From Flavobacteriaceae bacterium CP2B (lineage in GTDB: Bacteria; Bacteroidota; Bacteroidia; Flavobacteriales; Flavobacteriaceae): a stretch of DNA of 42,485 nucleotides. The notes beneath the pieces are model-generated. The model made no database searches, was not told the DNA's origin, and saw nothing but the letters and a program-made list of their open reading frames with translations. The stretch lies in contig LXTR01000052.1 in NCBI GenBank assembly GCA_001683825.1, forward strand, positions 1 to 42,485. The letters are read 5' to 3'. Both the position numbers and the translations under genes were made by a program. Below are positions 1 through 7,605 of the stretch, piece after piece (within the stretch, counting starts at the first letter, position 1; each line of letters starts with the position of its first letter).

Positions 1-482
1 CTGGCGGTGAGTTCATCCAGGTCCGCGCGCAGGCGCAGGCCGTTGGTGCCGTTGATCACCTGGGGCTGGGAGGCGTCATAACTGGTCACTACGGCAAAAT
101 CGGTATCGGTATTGTCGGTGGTCAGGGTGGTCCCTGCGATGGTGGTGCTGGAGGTAGAGGGCGAGTCCACGGCCGGGCCGGCCCCGCTCCAGGTGGCCGC
201 GCCCCAGACCAGGTCGCCGTTGGCGGTGCAATCAAATTCGTCTGCATCCAGGATCCCGTCGTTATCGTCGTCCAGGTCCACATTGTTGGCGATCCCGTCC
301 CCATCACAATCGCCCGTGGGGGTCGTGTCGCACTGGGCTGCCACCCCCCAGATCCCCCAGAAAAACAAAAGCCCTGCGGTGAACAGGTAGCGCCAAACAG
401 GAGGCGAAAAAGGGGATTTCCCTTCTTTTCCGGGGCCTGGGACCACAGCAGCGAACATCCCTTGTAATGCAGGAAAGATCAT
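1..482 (-). CDS. Secreted protein with thrombospondin type 3-like acidic repeat (5' part, runs off left edge)
   Basis: The first 160 residues of a protein whose remainder lies beyond the window edge. From the ATG at 482 it has a long N-terminal stretch, then a hydrophobic segment (about residues 42-56, around TAGLLFFWGIWGVAA) that looks like a signal-peptide core with cleavage near VAA-Q. Directly after it comes a DGDGIANNVDLDDDNDGILD motif, the spaced-Asp pattern of thrombospondin type 3 Ca-binding repeats, then a Thr/Ser/Asp-rich stretch typical of secreted adhesin-like proteins. An alternative ATG at 458 would shorten the unusual n-region. I infer a large cell-surface or secreted protein; its main domains are not visible. 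It reads away from cca across a 235-base gap (483-717) in which I see no gene. Confidence 0.7.
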   Translation of the reverse strand, partial: MIFPALQGMFAAVVPGPGKEGKSPFSPPVWRYLFTAGLLFFWGIWGVAAQCDTTPTGDCDGDGIANNVDLDDDNDGILDADEFDCTANGDLVWGAATWSGAGPAVDSPSTSSTTIAGTTLTTDNTDTDFAVVTSYDASQPQVINGTNGLRLRADLDELTA

Positions 483-717
483 AGTATCCGATTTAAAGCA
501 CCAATAGTCCTCTTGGCGAATCGTACCATTCCTTAAAAAGTACTGCAACTAGCTGTAAATGTTGGATAGGAGTAGGTTTTAAAGGGAATGGGGTGTTCAT
601 GGGCGCCGGGGCAACTATTAGCAAATTTTAAGGTAAAGCTACTAAATTGCCGGCGGGGTCAATAGAAAAGGAATCCTACTGCAGGAATTTTCGATGAACT
701 ACGGAAATTGAGGGGCA

Positions 718-2163
718 TTACCGGTCAAAGAATGGCCTATTTTCCTTCAAATTCAGTCCCAATTCTTTTCCTTTTTTGAGCATAAATTCCCTGGCCGCCT
801 TATATTCATTGGGTATTTCCCCTTCCAGGATGGCCTCTTTGATGGCCTCCTTAATGGTCCCGATTTCCCGGGAGGGTTTCAGGCCAAAGGTGTCCATGAT
901 TTCCTGCCCGTCTATGGGCGGTTGGAAGTTCCGGATATGGTCGCGTTCCTCCACTTCCACAATCTTCTGACGGACCAGTTGGAAGTTGTTTTTGTACTTT
1001 TTTTGTTTACGGGGGTTTTTGGTGGTGATATCCGCTTCGCAGAGGGTCATCAGGTCGTCCACATGGTCGCCGGCATCAAATACCAGTCGGCGGATGGCCG
1101 AATCGGTAACATGCTCCTGGGTCAGGGCGATCGGGCGGGAGCTCATCAGGACCATTTTCTGTACGAATTTCATCTTGTCGTTCAGGGGCATGCGCAGGCG
1201 CTTGAACAGCCGGTATACCATCTTGGAGCCCACAAATTCGTGCCCGTGGAAGGTCCAGCCAACTTTTTTGTCAAAGCGCTTGGTAGGTGCCTTGCCGATA
1301 TCGTGCAACAGGGCGGCCCAGCGGAGCCAGAGGTCATCGGTCGCCTGGCAAATGTTGTCCACCACTTCCAGGGTATGCCAGAAATTGTCTTTATGCCGCT
1401 GGCCTTCCACCTCTTCTATGCCTTCCAGGGCGGTGAGTTCGGGCAGGATAAAATCCAACAGGCCTGTTTGGTGCAACAGGCCAAAACCCAGGGAGGGTTT
1501 GGGGCACGCCAGGATCTTGTGCAATTCGTCAACAATCCGCTCTTTGGAAACGATCCGGATGCGCTCCTTGTGCTCTGTAATGGCTTGCAGGGACCCCAGG
1601 TGGATCTCAAAATCCAGCTGGCAGGCAAACCGGATGGCGCGCATCATACGCAGGGGGTCGTCAGAATAGGTGATACCCGGTTCCAGGGGCGTCCGTAGGA
1701 TCCGTTTTTCCAGGTCCTTCAATCCTTCAAAGGGGTCCAGCAGGCGGCCATAATCCTTTTCGTTCAATGAGAGTGCCAGGGCGTTGATGGTAAAATCCCT
1801 CCGTTTCTGGTCGTCTTCCAGGGTACCATCCTCCACCACGGGTTTGCGGCTGTCTTGGTGGTAACTTTCCCTGCGGGCCCCTACAAACTCCAGTTCCATC
1901 CCCTTGTAGCGGACCATGGCGGTACCATAGGTTTTAAAAACGCTGACCTCCGGTTTACCCGGAAGGAAGGAGGCCACTTTTTTGGCCAGTGCGATCCCGC
2001 TGCCGACAGCCACAAAGTCAATATCGCCGGGCGTCTTGCGCCCCAGGAGGAAATCGCGTACATACCCGCCAATGACATAGCATTCGGAGCCAAGTTCTTT
2101 TGCGGCTTTGGCAATAATGGAAAATACAGGGTTTTTAAGGGCTTCTGTATGTTGGTTTTGCAT
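718..2163 (-). CDS. cca: CCA tRNA nucleotidyltransferase / poly(A) polymerase family, HD domain
   Basis: Template-independent nucleotidyltransferase of the class II PolA/CCA family, which adds or repairs the 3' CCA of tRNAs in the cytosol. The N-terminal pol-beta-type head shows GGYVRD at residues 32-37 and the metal-binding DID at 47-49. RRDFTINALA follows at 121-130 (nucleotide-recognition region), then an HD domain with LLHDIGKA around residue 287. The 481-residue length and the HD domain are usual for Bacteroidota homologues. The start lies 3 bases after the stop of tsaC, so it is probably the last gene of the 5841-718 operon. Two RNA-maturation genes downstream of surface-sugar genes is a mixed-function operon. 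CCA addition is the most likely role; a poly(A) polymerase activity cannot be excluded from sequence. Confidence 0.93.
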   Translation of the reverse strand: MQNQHTEALKNPVFSIIAKAAKELGSECYVIGGYVRDFLLGRKTPGDIDFVAVGSGIALAKKVASFLPGKPEVSVFKTYGTAMVRYKGMELEFVGARRESYHQDSRKPVVEDGTLEDDQKRRDFTINALALSLNEKDYGRLLDPFEGLKDLEKRILRTPLEPGITYSDDPLRMMRAIRFACQLDFEIHLGSLQAITEHKERIRIVSKERIVDELHKILACPKPSLGFGLLHQTGLLDFILPELTALEGIEEVEGQRHKDNFWHTLEVVDNICQATDDLWLRWAALLHDIGKAPTKRFDKKVGWTFHGHEFVGSKMVYRLFKRLRMPLNDKMKFVQKMVLMSSRPIALTQEHVTDSAIRRLVFDAGDHVDDLMTLCEADITTKNPRKQKKYKNNFQLVRQKIVEVEERDHIRNFQPPIDGQEIMDTFGLKPSREIGTIKEAIKEAILEGEIPNEYKAAREFMLKKGKELGLNLKENRPFFDR

Positions 2164-2166
2164 GGC

Positions 2167-2739
2167 TCAATTCCGGATCACCTTCACGCTCCCATCTGTT
2201 CCCAGGCGGATGATGGCCGAGGGGGTGGAGTTTTTTTCGTTCTGGCGCAAAGGTACTATATAGTCTACTCCTTTTAAAATCTCCTCGCCTATTTCCCCGA
2301 AGGAAGCGGGGGTAGGGGCACCTGCCAGGTTGGCCGAGGTGGAGACGATGGGTTTTTTAAAGGCGCGGATCAATTTTTTGCAGAAAGGGTCGCCGGCCAC
2401 CCGGATTGCCAGGGTATTGTCGGGGGCAATCAGGTTGTGCGCCACCCCTTTAGGCGCGTCGTATACGATGGTGGTGGGTTTGGTAGACAGGTCGATGATG
2501 TCATAGGCTACCTCCGGGACCTGGGCAACGTGCCGTTCCAGCATGGCTACATCAGCGACCAGGCAAATCAACGCCTTGGAATCGGGCCGTTGTTTCAGCG
2601 CATAAACTTTTGATACGGCCTCCGTGTTGTCGGCATCACAGCCAATTCCCCAGACCGTATCGGTGGGGTAGAGGATAAGCCCCCCCTGTCGGAGTGTTGA
2701 AAGGCATTGGTTCAACTCCTCACCGAAGTTGGCGTGCAT
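2167..2739 (-). CDS. tsaC: L-threonylcarbamoyladenylate synthase (TsaC/Sua5/YrdC family)
   Basis: Makes threonylcarbamoyl-AMP from threonine, bicarbonate and ATP, the first step of the universal t6A modification at position 37 of ANN-decoding tRNAs. The 190-residue protein is a single YrdC domain: YPTDTVWGIGCDA near residues 24-36, KQRPDSKALICLV around 49-61, and a STSANLAGAP nucleotide-binding stretch near 133-142. It lacks the extra C-terminal domain of long Sua5 proteins, so it is the short TsaC type. The ATG at 2739 lies 1 base after the neuB stop and the stop lies 3 bases before cca, indicating co-transcription and probably translational coupling. Confidence 0.93.
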   Translation of the reverse strand: MHANFGEELNQCLSTLRQGGLILYPTDTVWGIGCDADNTEAVSKVYALKQRPDSKALICLVADVAMLERHVAQVPEVAYDIIDLSTKPTTIVYDAPKGVAHNLIAPDNTLAIRVAGDPFCKKLIRAFKKPIVSTSANLAGAPTPASFGEIGEEILKGVDYIVPLRQNEKNSTPSAIIRLGTDGSVKVIRN

Positions 2740-2740
2740 G

Positions 2741-3610
2741 TTATTTTTTGTATTTGAGTTTGTCGCGTTGCACCTGTTCGATTTCCAGGATGTCTTTTTG
2801 TTTGTAGGTCAGGGCCTTGTGGGTGGCCCTAAGGTCCCTGCAGAGTTTCCGAAGCCCCATGGGCTCCAAAGAGGCGGCGTGGTCTGTTCCCTTCCAGGTT
2901 CTGTCCAGGGTAAAATGCCGCTCTATGATATGCGCCCCCAGGGTATAGGCGGCGATATCTACCGCGATGCCCAGGTGGTGGCCCGAAAACCCAATGCTTT
3001 TCACCCTGTGGCCGTAGGCCTCCTTGAGGGTCAGTATGTCCAGCAGGCAGATATCCTCAAAGGGGACCGGGTATCCGGAAGTACAGTTATAGACTACCAG
3101 GTCTTTGTTCCTGCCGGCTTCCTCAAAGAAATCCACCAGGTCGGCAATCTCGTCTTTCGTCGTCATCCCCGTAGAGATATGGATTTCCCCCTGATAATGG
3201 TCACAGAGCCAGCCCAGCATTTCAAAGTTGTTGTTGCAGGCCGAGGGGATCTTGATAAATTCCGGGTTGAGGCTGGCGATTTCTTTGGCACTCTCGGTTT
3301 CCCATACGGAGGTGGAATAGGTGATGCCCTGTTCCTCGCAATGGGCCTTGAGTTCGGCGTGCTGACCCAGGTTGAATTCCAGGTATTCCCGGTGCTCCCC
3401 ATAGGTGGCGCCATAGGCGTTGACCGGGTTGGGGTGCGGACTGTTGTATTGCTCTTCGGTAAGCAGCAACCTGTTGTTGCGTTTTTGGAATTTAACCGCG
3501 TTGGCGTTTCCGAAGATCCTGGCCATACTGATCATTTCCCTGGCTATTTTCATGTCGCCCTTATGGTTGCAACCAATTTCGGCTATGATATAAGGTTCAT
3601 TAAATTTCAT
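2741..3610 (-). CDS. neuB: Sialic-acid-type synthase (NeuB family), without SAF domain
   Basis: Condenses phosphoenolpyruvate with a mannose-type sugar (ManNAc or mannose, free or 6-phosphorylated) to a nonulosonic acid. The TIM barrel is complete: EIGCNHKGDM at 11-20, KFQKR at 40-44, STGMT at 146-150, and ERHFTLDR...GTDHAASLEP at about 230-250, the classic NeuB signature. The start at 3610 is chosen because EPYIIAEIG is the usual family N-terminus; it overlaps the stop of the preceding gene by 11 bases. At 289 residues it lacks the C-terminal antifreeze-like (SAF) domain of standard NeuB (about 340-350 residues). The usual SDHT motif reads SGHH (209-212). With the adjacent phosphatase-fused cytidylyltransferase, a 9-phosphate route (Neu5Ac or KDN) is plausible but inferred. 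Confidence 0.87.
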   Translation of the reverse strand: MKFNEPYIIAEIGCNHKGDMKIAREMISMARIFGNANAVKFQKRNNRLLLTEEQYNSPHPNPVNAYGATYGEHREYLEFNLGQHAELKAHCEEQGITYSTSVWETESAKEIASLNPEFIKIPSACNNNFEMLGWLCDHYQGEIHISTGMTTKDEIADLVDFFEEAGRNKDLVVYNCTSGYPVPFEDICLLDILTLKEAYGHRVKSIGFSGHHLGIAVDIAAYTLGAHIIERHFTLDRTWKGTDHAASLEPMGLRKLCRDLRATHKALTYKQKDILEIEQVQRDKLKYKK

Positions 3611-4778
3611 GGAATCTCTTGTTATAATTGATGATGAATTCCGTGGCTTCCCTGATGGCGCCATCGGCAGCCTTGTGGCTAAGCACGACATCTGCATGGT
3701 ACTTTACGGTTTTGGTGGCATTGGCCGGGCAAAAGGCCCAACCGGCCCGGAGCAGATTCGCCAGGTCGTTCATGTCGTCCCCGATATAGGCGAGGTTCTT
3801 TATGCTGATATTGCGTTCCAGGCAAAGGTTTTCAAGGAAGGAATACTTGTCCTTGACCCCGAGGAAGGTATCGGCGATTTTCAGTTTTTTCATCCGTTGG
3901 GCGACGACCCTGGAGTCTTCCGAGGTCATGACCATGACCTTCACCCCATATTCCCGGAGTATTTCAAGGCCCATGCCATCACGCATATCGAAGGTCTTGG
4001 TGAATTCCCCTTCTTCGCCAAAGACCACCCTGCCATCGGTGAAAACCCCATCGACATCCAAAACCAAATGGTCAATGCGCCCGGGGGCTTTCCCATGCTT
4101 GAAATTGGCGATCATGAGCTGTTCTACCATGGTCCAGTCCTTTTCCGTATCGATTTCCACAAGGCTGTCCTCCGGCATTTCCAGGGGGATGATCTTTCCG
4201 CTAAGGCGGTTGCCGGATGATCTTAAGGCTTCCCTGCCGGTACAATAGAGGGCGCCATTTTCTATTAACAGGCCTTCAAAATCCTGCCTCCTTGGCCTTT
4301 TTGTATAGTCGTAATTCAAGGGCTTGCCGTCTTTTCCCCAGATAAAGCGATGGGTCTTTACCACACTCAACACGGCGTCTGCCCTGTTTCGCTCCAGCAG
4401 TTCCAGCGCGGAATTGATGTCTTCCCGTTTGGTGAGGGGCGAAGTTGCCTGCAGCAGGCAAAAATGGTCGAACCCAAAGTTGATGGCCTTGCAGAACTCG
4501 AGCATGGCGGCTTCGGTAGAGGAGGTGTCCTGTGCGTTCTCGTCCGAACGCTTCAGGCAACTCAGCTTTTGGGTCCACTGGTAGTTGCGACCCACATAAT
4601 CGATGATCTCCTCGTCATCGGTAAAGATAAAGACGTGGTCGAGCCTGGAGAAGACGGCTTCGGCCAGCACCCAGCTAAAGAGGGGGCGGCCCAAGAGCTT
4701 TTTTTTGTTCTTATTGGGAATTCCCTTGGAATTCTTTCGAAGGGGGATAAAGCCGATGCTTTTATAGTGTTGCTCCAT
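3600..4778 (-). CDS. neuA: CMP-sialate synthetase fused to KdsC-like HAD phosphatase
   Basis: Bifunctional protein of 392 residues. Residues 1 to about 225 form an acylneuraminate cytidylyltransferase: IPLRKNSKGIPNKN (11-24) is the CTP-binding signature, LLQATSPL is at 108-115, and RPRRQDF near 161-167 is typical. Residues 235-392 form a KdsC-like HAD phosphatase with intact motifs: DVDGVFTDG (D241, D243), TSED (285-288), a lysine near 310 and GDDMND (D334, D335). Such a domain could remove the 9-phosphate from a sialic acid before activation with CTP. A similar order is known in vertebrate CMAS, where the C-terminal domain is reported to lack phosphatase activity; here the catalytic aspartates are present. 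It overlaps neuB by 11 bases and follows the sialyltransferase gene by 25. Confidence 0.9.
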   Translation of the reverse strand: MEQHYKSIGFIPLRKNSKGIPNKNKKKLLGRPLFSWVLAEAVFSRLDHVFIFTDDEEIIDYVGRNYQWTQKLSCLKRSDENAQDTSSTEAAMLEFCKAINFGFDHFCLLQATSPLTKREDINSALELLERNRADAVLSVVKTHRFIWGKDGKPLNYDYTKRPRRQDFEGLLIENGALYCTGREALRSSGNRLSGKIIPLEMPEDSLVEIDTEKDWTMVEQLMIANFKHGKAPGRIDHLVLDVDGVFTDGRVVFGEEGEFTKTFDMRDGMGLEILREYGVKVMVMTSEDSRVVAQRMKKLKIADTFLGVKDKYSFLENLCLERNISIKNLAYIGDDMNDLANLLRAGWAFCPANATKTVKYHADVVLSHKAADGAIREATEFIINYNKRFHEI

Positions 4779-4803
4779 GGTAATGGCGGGTGCCGGATTA
4801 GTA

Positions 4804-5841
4804 TCAGGTATTCATGTTTTTTACCAGGCTTCGGGTGGCCCGGGCGGTAAATTTATCCAAATAATCCTTCCCCAGGAAAAATCGTTCCCCGACGATATCC
4901 AAATTTGAGAGGGCGGTAGAGAATAGCGTATACCCCTGTTCAAAGCGAAAACCTTCCTTGAGGCCCAGGATCTCAATGGGAAAGAGGGCCGGCAATACGG
5001 TGATCCCTTCAAAATAATCTTCATAGCGGGTGCGTTCCCTGGGGTGCGTTTTAAGGACTACCTGCATATTTTCAGGAACCTTGGTTAGCAAGTCCCTGTA
5101 GATCGCGATTTTCACGGCTTCATTCTCGACCACCCCGTCTTCGGACAGCGGTTGGGTCAGGATCAGCGCGTTGTTGTTGCCGGTAATGGACAATGCCCCC
5201 TCGGCGAGAAAGATTTCGAAGAGCTGCCGCCGGGTCTTTTCATCCAGTTTCGCTACTTCGTTTTTGATATTCAGTTGCTTCGCCTTGCACTGTATGCCCG
5301 GGGGCAACTTGTCGGGGTGCTGGGCGTAAATGGTTTTGACCGCCTCATCAAAGCCCCCTCCTATGGGGGTTTTGGTTAGGTATGATTTAAACAATTGCTC
5401 TGCCAGGGTATGCCTTTTGCTATAAGTCCTGGCGCCGTCTTCTATCATTTTCAGGTCTTTGGCGGCGTATTGATAGAGAAAGTAGCTCTTGCTGGAATCC
5501 GTATCGCAAAGGTAAATATCGGAGTGTTCCATAAAATCCCTTTCCCTGACCAATACGGGGTGTTTGTCTTCCATATAGGGGATAAGGGTCTGTTTCCTCC
5601 TGAAGGAGTAGTTGAATTTCCCCAGGTCAGACACGTGTTCCCTGCGTTCCGATATCAGGTAGACTTCCCGGAAAAACGTCTTTTTGAGGTTGGGGATCAG
5701 GTCTTCGATCATGGGGGTGCTCTCTACGAGGAACAGCAGGTTTTCTCCATAGGCTGCTGGGTTATAGCCCGAATCACGTATCAGGTGAAGCAGGGACAAA
5801 TAGATGTGGTAGATGGTAGATCCTACGTAGGTACGCTTCAT
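4804..5841 (-). CDS. Putative GT-B sialyltransferase (GT52 or related family)
   Basis: A 345-residue cytosolic or membrane-associated protein without signal peptide. Three short elements of bacterial GT-B sialyltransferases can be seen: an acidic EDG (134-136, in MIEDGARTY), an HP motif (H266-P267, in LKTHPRERT), and a Ser/Thr pair near 308-309 (LFSTALSN). In characterised enzymes the acidic motif supplies the general base and HP binds CMP. The assignment rests on these motifs and on the two CMP-sialate biosynthesis genes directly downstream; overall similarity to a particular CAZy family cannot be fixed by eye. It probably transfers the nonulosonic acid made by this operon to lipopolysaccharide or another surface glycan. 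It is the first gene of the operon; the upstream gap (5842-5920) is shared with a divergent glycosyltransferase. Confidence 0.75.
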   Translation of the reverse strand: MKRTYVGSTIYHIYLSLLHLIRDSGYNPAAYGENLLFLVESTPMIEDLIPNLKKTFFREVYLISERREHVSDLGKFNYSFRRKQTLIPYMEDKHPVLVRERDFMEHSDIYLCDTDSSKSYFLYQYAAKDLKMIEDGARTYSKRHTLAEQLFKSYLTKTPIGGGFDEAVKTIYAQHPDKLPPGIQCKAKQLNIKNEVAKLDEKTRRQLFEIFLAEGALSITGNNNALILTQPLSEDGVVENEAVKIAIYRDLLTKVPENMQVVLKTHPRERTRYEDYFEGITVLPALFPIEILGLKEGFRFEQGYTLFSTALSNLDIVGERFFLGKDYLDKFTARATRSLVKNMNT

Positions 5842-5860
5842 AGAAATTCAGGGAATTATC

Positions 5861-5890
5861 TTGGAGATGGAATGCAAAAAACTACTTTTG
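5861..5890 (+). promoter_or_regulatory. Bacteroidota-type promoter for the GT2 gene at 5921
   Basis: TTG at 5861-5863 and an exact TAnnTTTG box (TACTTTTG) at 5883-5890 are separated by 19 bases, matching the phylum's primary sigma consensus. A transcript would start near 5897, about 24 bases before the ATG. Confidence 0.65.
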
Positions 5891-5920
5891 TAAAATTAGT
5901 GAAAATTAAATTACCCCTGA

Positions 5921-6733
5921 ATGAATACGGTCAGTGTCATCGTGAGCACCTATAATAAGCCCGAATGGTTGGAAAAGGTTTTGTGGGGTTTTAACTGCCA
6001 GACCTATAAGGACTTTGAGCTTATCGTCGCCGATGACGGTTCGGGCCCCGAAACCAGGAAGCTCATAGACCGTATGCGCAAGGAGGTTTCCTACAAGCTG
6101 CTGCATGTATGGCAGGAGGATGACGGGTTCCAGAAATGCAAAATACTAAACAAGGCCATCCAGGCGTCCAGTACAGACTATCTCATCATGACCGACGGGG
6201 ACTGCATACCCAGGGAAGATTTTGTACAGGTGCATTACATCAACAAATTGCCCGGCTATTTTATTTCGGGGGGGTATTATATGTTGCCGATGAATATCTC
6301 GTTGATGATCACTCGGGAGGACATCGAAAAGCAAAACTGCTTTAACATTCAATGGCTTAAAGAGAAGGGAATCCCCAAAACCTTTAAGAATACCAAGCTC
6401 ACCGCCAGGGGGTTTATGTCTACCCTGTTCAACACCTTTACCCCTACGAACGCAAGCTGGAACGGGCACAATTCATCGGGATGGAAGAAAGATATCCTCA
6501 ATGTAAATGGTTTTGACGAACGAATGCAATACGGGGGAGAGGACCGGGAGCTGGGGGAGCGGCTTTTTAATTTCGGGGTAAAGTCAAAACAGTTGAGGTA
6601 CAGTGCGGTATGTGTGCATTTAGACCACGAACGCAGCTACCGTACCCCGGAGGCCATTGCGCGGAACATGGTGATTAGGAGGGAAGTACGCAGGAATAAC
6701 AGCGTATGGACCTACTATGGCATCAACAAATAA
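5921..6733 (+). CDS. Family 2 glycosyltransferase with galactosyltransferase-type C-terminal region
   Basis: A 270-residue cytosolic GT-A enzyme. The N-terminus has the GT2 nucleotide-sugar fold: SVIVSTYNKPEW (5-16), VADDGSGPETR at about 36-46, and the metal-binding DXD-type MTDGDCIPREDF near 91-102. The C-terminal part (WNGHNSSGWKKDI, then NGFDERMQYGGEDRELG) resembles the Glyco_transf_7C region of chondroitin-synthase-like transferases, where an acidic GGED contributes to catalysis. The acceptor is unknown; position between the sialic acid operon and a WaaE-like gene suggests surface polysaccharide or LPS core. It has its own promoter and its 3' end overlaps the convergent gene by 19 bases. 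Confidence 0.85.
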   Translation: MNTVSVIVSTYNKPEWLEKVLWGFNCQTYKDFELIVADDGSGPETRKLIDRMRKEVSYKLLHVWQEDDGFQKCKILNKAIQASSTDYLIMTDGDCIPREDFVQVHYINKLPGYFISGGYYMLPMNISLMITREDIEKQNCFNIQWLKEKGIPKTFKNTKLTARGFMSTLFNTFTPTNASWNGHNSSGWKKDILNVNGFDERMQYGGEDRELGERLFNFGVKSKQLRYSAVCVHLDHERSYRTPEAIARNMVIRREVRRNNSVWTYYGINK

Positions 6734-7509
6734 TAGGCAAGCTCGTTTTTCTTTTCCAGTTTTTTTAGTTCCCGGTAGCGCTCAAGGTCGCTCAGGGCGT
6801 TCAGGTAACAAATGATCATCCCTTTCTTCCCGTCCAGGATCCCAAGGCGCAGGATATAATGGTTGAAAAACTTCCAAAGCGGTTTCAGGACCAGGGAGAA
6901 GTAGTTGAATTTCTTTTCGCGGAAGAAAGACTCCTTGGCTTTCAGCCGGCCATAGGTAAGCATTTTGGCTTTGTAATCCTCATAGTTCTTGTAGCAATAG
7001 TGGGTAAGCTTTTCCTTAAGGATCCCCGATGCGCCGTTGACCACCAGGGTTTCATGCACCAGTTTCTTGTCTGAAAACCGGGCTTTGCTTTTGCGGAACA
7101 AGCGGTAGTTTTTGTCGGTTTGCCAGCCACTAAAATGCAAGGGTAGGTCCTGGAACATAAATTTCCGGTAAAACCAAAAGGCCGCTTTGTCGGTGCCGCT
7201 TTGGACGGTACTCATGATTTCATCCCGCAATGCAGGGGAAACTACTTCATCAGCATCCAGGAAGAGCACCCAGTCGTTTGTGGCCTTTTGAAGGGTAAAC
7301 GATTTTTGTAAGGTAAAGTTGGTAAAAGGATGCTGTATCACTTGAACCCTGGGATGGGCTTTGAGGTATTCGTAGGTGCCATCGGTACTGTAGGAATCCA
7401 CGACAATAATTTCATCCGCGAAATCTATGGAATCAATACATTTTTCGATATAGCCTATTTCGTTATAGGTAATGATCAGGGCAGAAATTTTGGCTGATGG
7501 TCTGCTCAT
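6715..7509 (-). CDS. Family 2 glycosyltransferase, WaaE/KdtX-like
   Basis: GT2 enzyme resembling the WaaE/KdtX group that adds a sugar to the inner core of lipopolysaccharide. From the chosen ATG (264 residues): ISALIITYNE, DEIIVVDSYSTDGT, FLDADEVV (the DXD metal site), and HFSGWQTDKNYRLFRKSKARF, which is characteristic of this group. Basic and aromatic residues towards the C-terminus suggest peripheral membrane contact. The start at 7509 puts SALIITYNE close to the N-terminus, as usual; a TTG at 7563 or ATG at 7551 would add 18 or 14 residues. A one-mismatch -7 box (CATTTTTG, minus strand, 7561-7568) makes the 7563 start unlikely. Donor and acceptor cannot be read from sequence. Confidence 0.83.
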   Translation of the reverse strand: MSRPSAKISALIITYNEIGYIEKCIDSIDFADEIIVVDSYSTDGTYEYLKAHPRVQVIQHPFTNFTLQKSFTLQKATNDWVLFLDADEVVSPALRDEIMSTVQSGTDKAAFWFYRKFMFQDLPLHFSGWQTDKNYRLFRKSKARFSDKKLVHETLVVNGASGILKEKLTHYCYKNYEDYKAKMLTYGRLKAKESFFREKKFNYFSLVLKPLWKFFNHYILRLGILDGKKGMIICYLNALSDLERYRELKKLEKKNELAYYLLMP

Positions 7510-7605
7510 ATACTTGGTAATTTTCGGCCAGGTTGGTTTGCTTTGGTACATTTTATAACACAAAAATGAGGAAAAAAGTATATGCGATCATAGATTTCCT
7601 ACATT

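Noticed and set aside
112-390. Plus-strand frame of 92 codons at the left edge
   Set aside because: Opposite the secreted protein, which has a signal peptide and a DxDxD-type repeat; the plus-strand translation has no such structure.
922-1698. Two long plus-strand frames opposite cca
   Set aside because: Antisense shadows of cca in two different frames.
2729-3631. Open frame of 300 codons on the plus strand opposite neuB
   Set aside because: It mirrors neuB almost end to end; long antisense frames arise here from GC-rich third codon positions. neuB has clear family motifs.
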